Positions 5,146 to 5,193 of a stretch of DNA of 5,193 nucleotides are shown here, one piece after another. The notes under the pieces were generated by a model. It was not told the DNA's origin. It ran no database searches and saw nothing but the letters and a program-made list of their open reading frames with translations. Within the stretch, counting starts at the first letter, position 1. Each line of letters opens with the position of its first letter. The position numbers and the translations under genes are program-made. This DNA is from Treponema sp. (lineage in GTDB: Bacteria; Spirochaetota; Spirochaetia; Treponematales; Breznakiellaceae): the NCBI GenBank assembly GCA_009785545.1, contig WQWD01000196.1:1-5193 (forward strand), in the 5' to 3' direction.

Positions 5146-5193
5146 ATGAAACAATTTAGAAAAATGTTCAGTTTTTATCAACCAGAACATTTA
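5146..5193 (+). CDS. N-terminus of an unidentified rightward protein (cut by the window end)
   Basis: ATG at 5146 has AAGGAG at 5132-5137, an 8-nt spacing, so this is a convincing translation start. Sixteen codons are visible (MKQFRKMFSFYQPEHL) and remain open at the edge. Too little is present to name a family. A transposase is possible, given the neighbouring inverted repeat that resembles insertion-sequence ends, but the visible residues do not establish this. The promoter at 5050-5078 and hairpin B would form its 5' region. Confidence 0.6.
   Translation, partial: MKQFRKMFSFYQPEHL

Overview
The window looks like a stretch of spirochaete chromosome, most likely from a Treponema. The evidence is indirect. 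The DNA is moderately AT-rich. It has a single-domain phosphotransacetylase, a methionine aminopeptidase directly behind a short J-domain protein, a Rpn-type nuclease with an E-x-Q active-site variant, and a lysine/alanine/proline-rich basic protein. The genus is inferred from family resemblance and is not proven here.

All genes but one lie on the minus strand, so transcription runs from right to left. From the right: a Rpn/PD-(D/E)XK nuclease (4939-4073), an intergenic gap with a strong hairpin, then a tight cluster of a flavodoxin-like protein (3924-3517), a J-domain protein (3511-2804) and type I methionine aminopeptidase (2807-2034). The last three are separated by 5 nt and then overlapped by 4 nt, and the second and third use the weak start codons TTG and GTG, which suggests translational coupling. 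Phosphate acetyltransferase (1964-972) follows after 69 nt. Last comes a histone-H1-like basic protein (862 to beyond the left edge), which has its own promoter with a perfect -10 box. The only plus-strand gene starts at 5146 and runs off the right edge.

Functionally this is mostly housekeeping: nascent-chain N-terminal processing and chaperone recruitment (map, J protein), acetyl-CoA/acetyl-phosphate metabolism (pta), and probably nucleoid binding (basic protein). The accessory part is the Rpn gene. It is bracketed by two related imperfect hairpins that share a GCTGTCC core and an internal C.A mismatch. The right-hand hairpin sits in a compact divergent promoter region, where it would form the 5' leader of the plus-strand gene and contribute the -35 of the Rpn promoter. 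This nuclease-plus-hairpin arrangement and the basic-tail protein with an unrecognised C-terminal domain are the items most worth a second look. No tRNA, rRNA or CRISPR array was seen.
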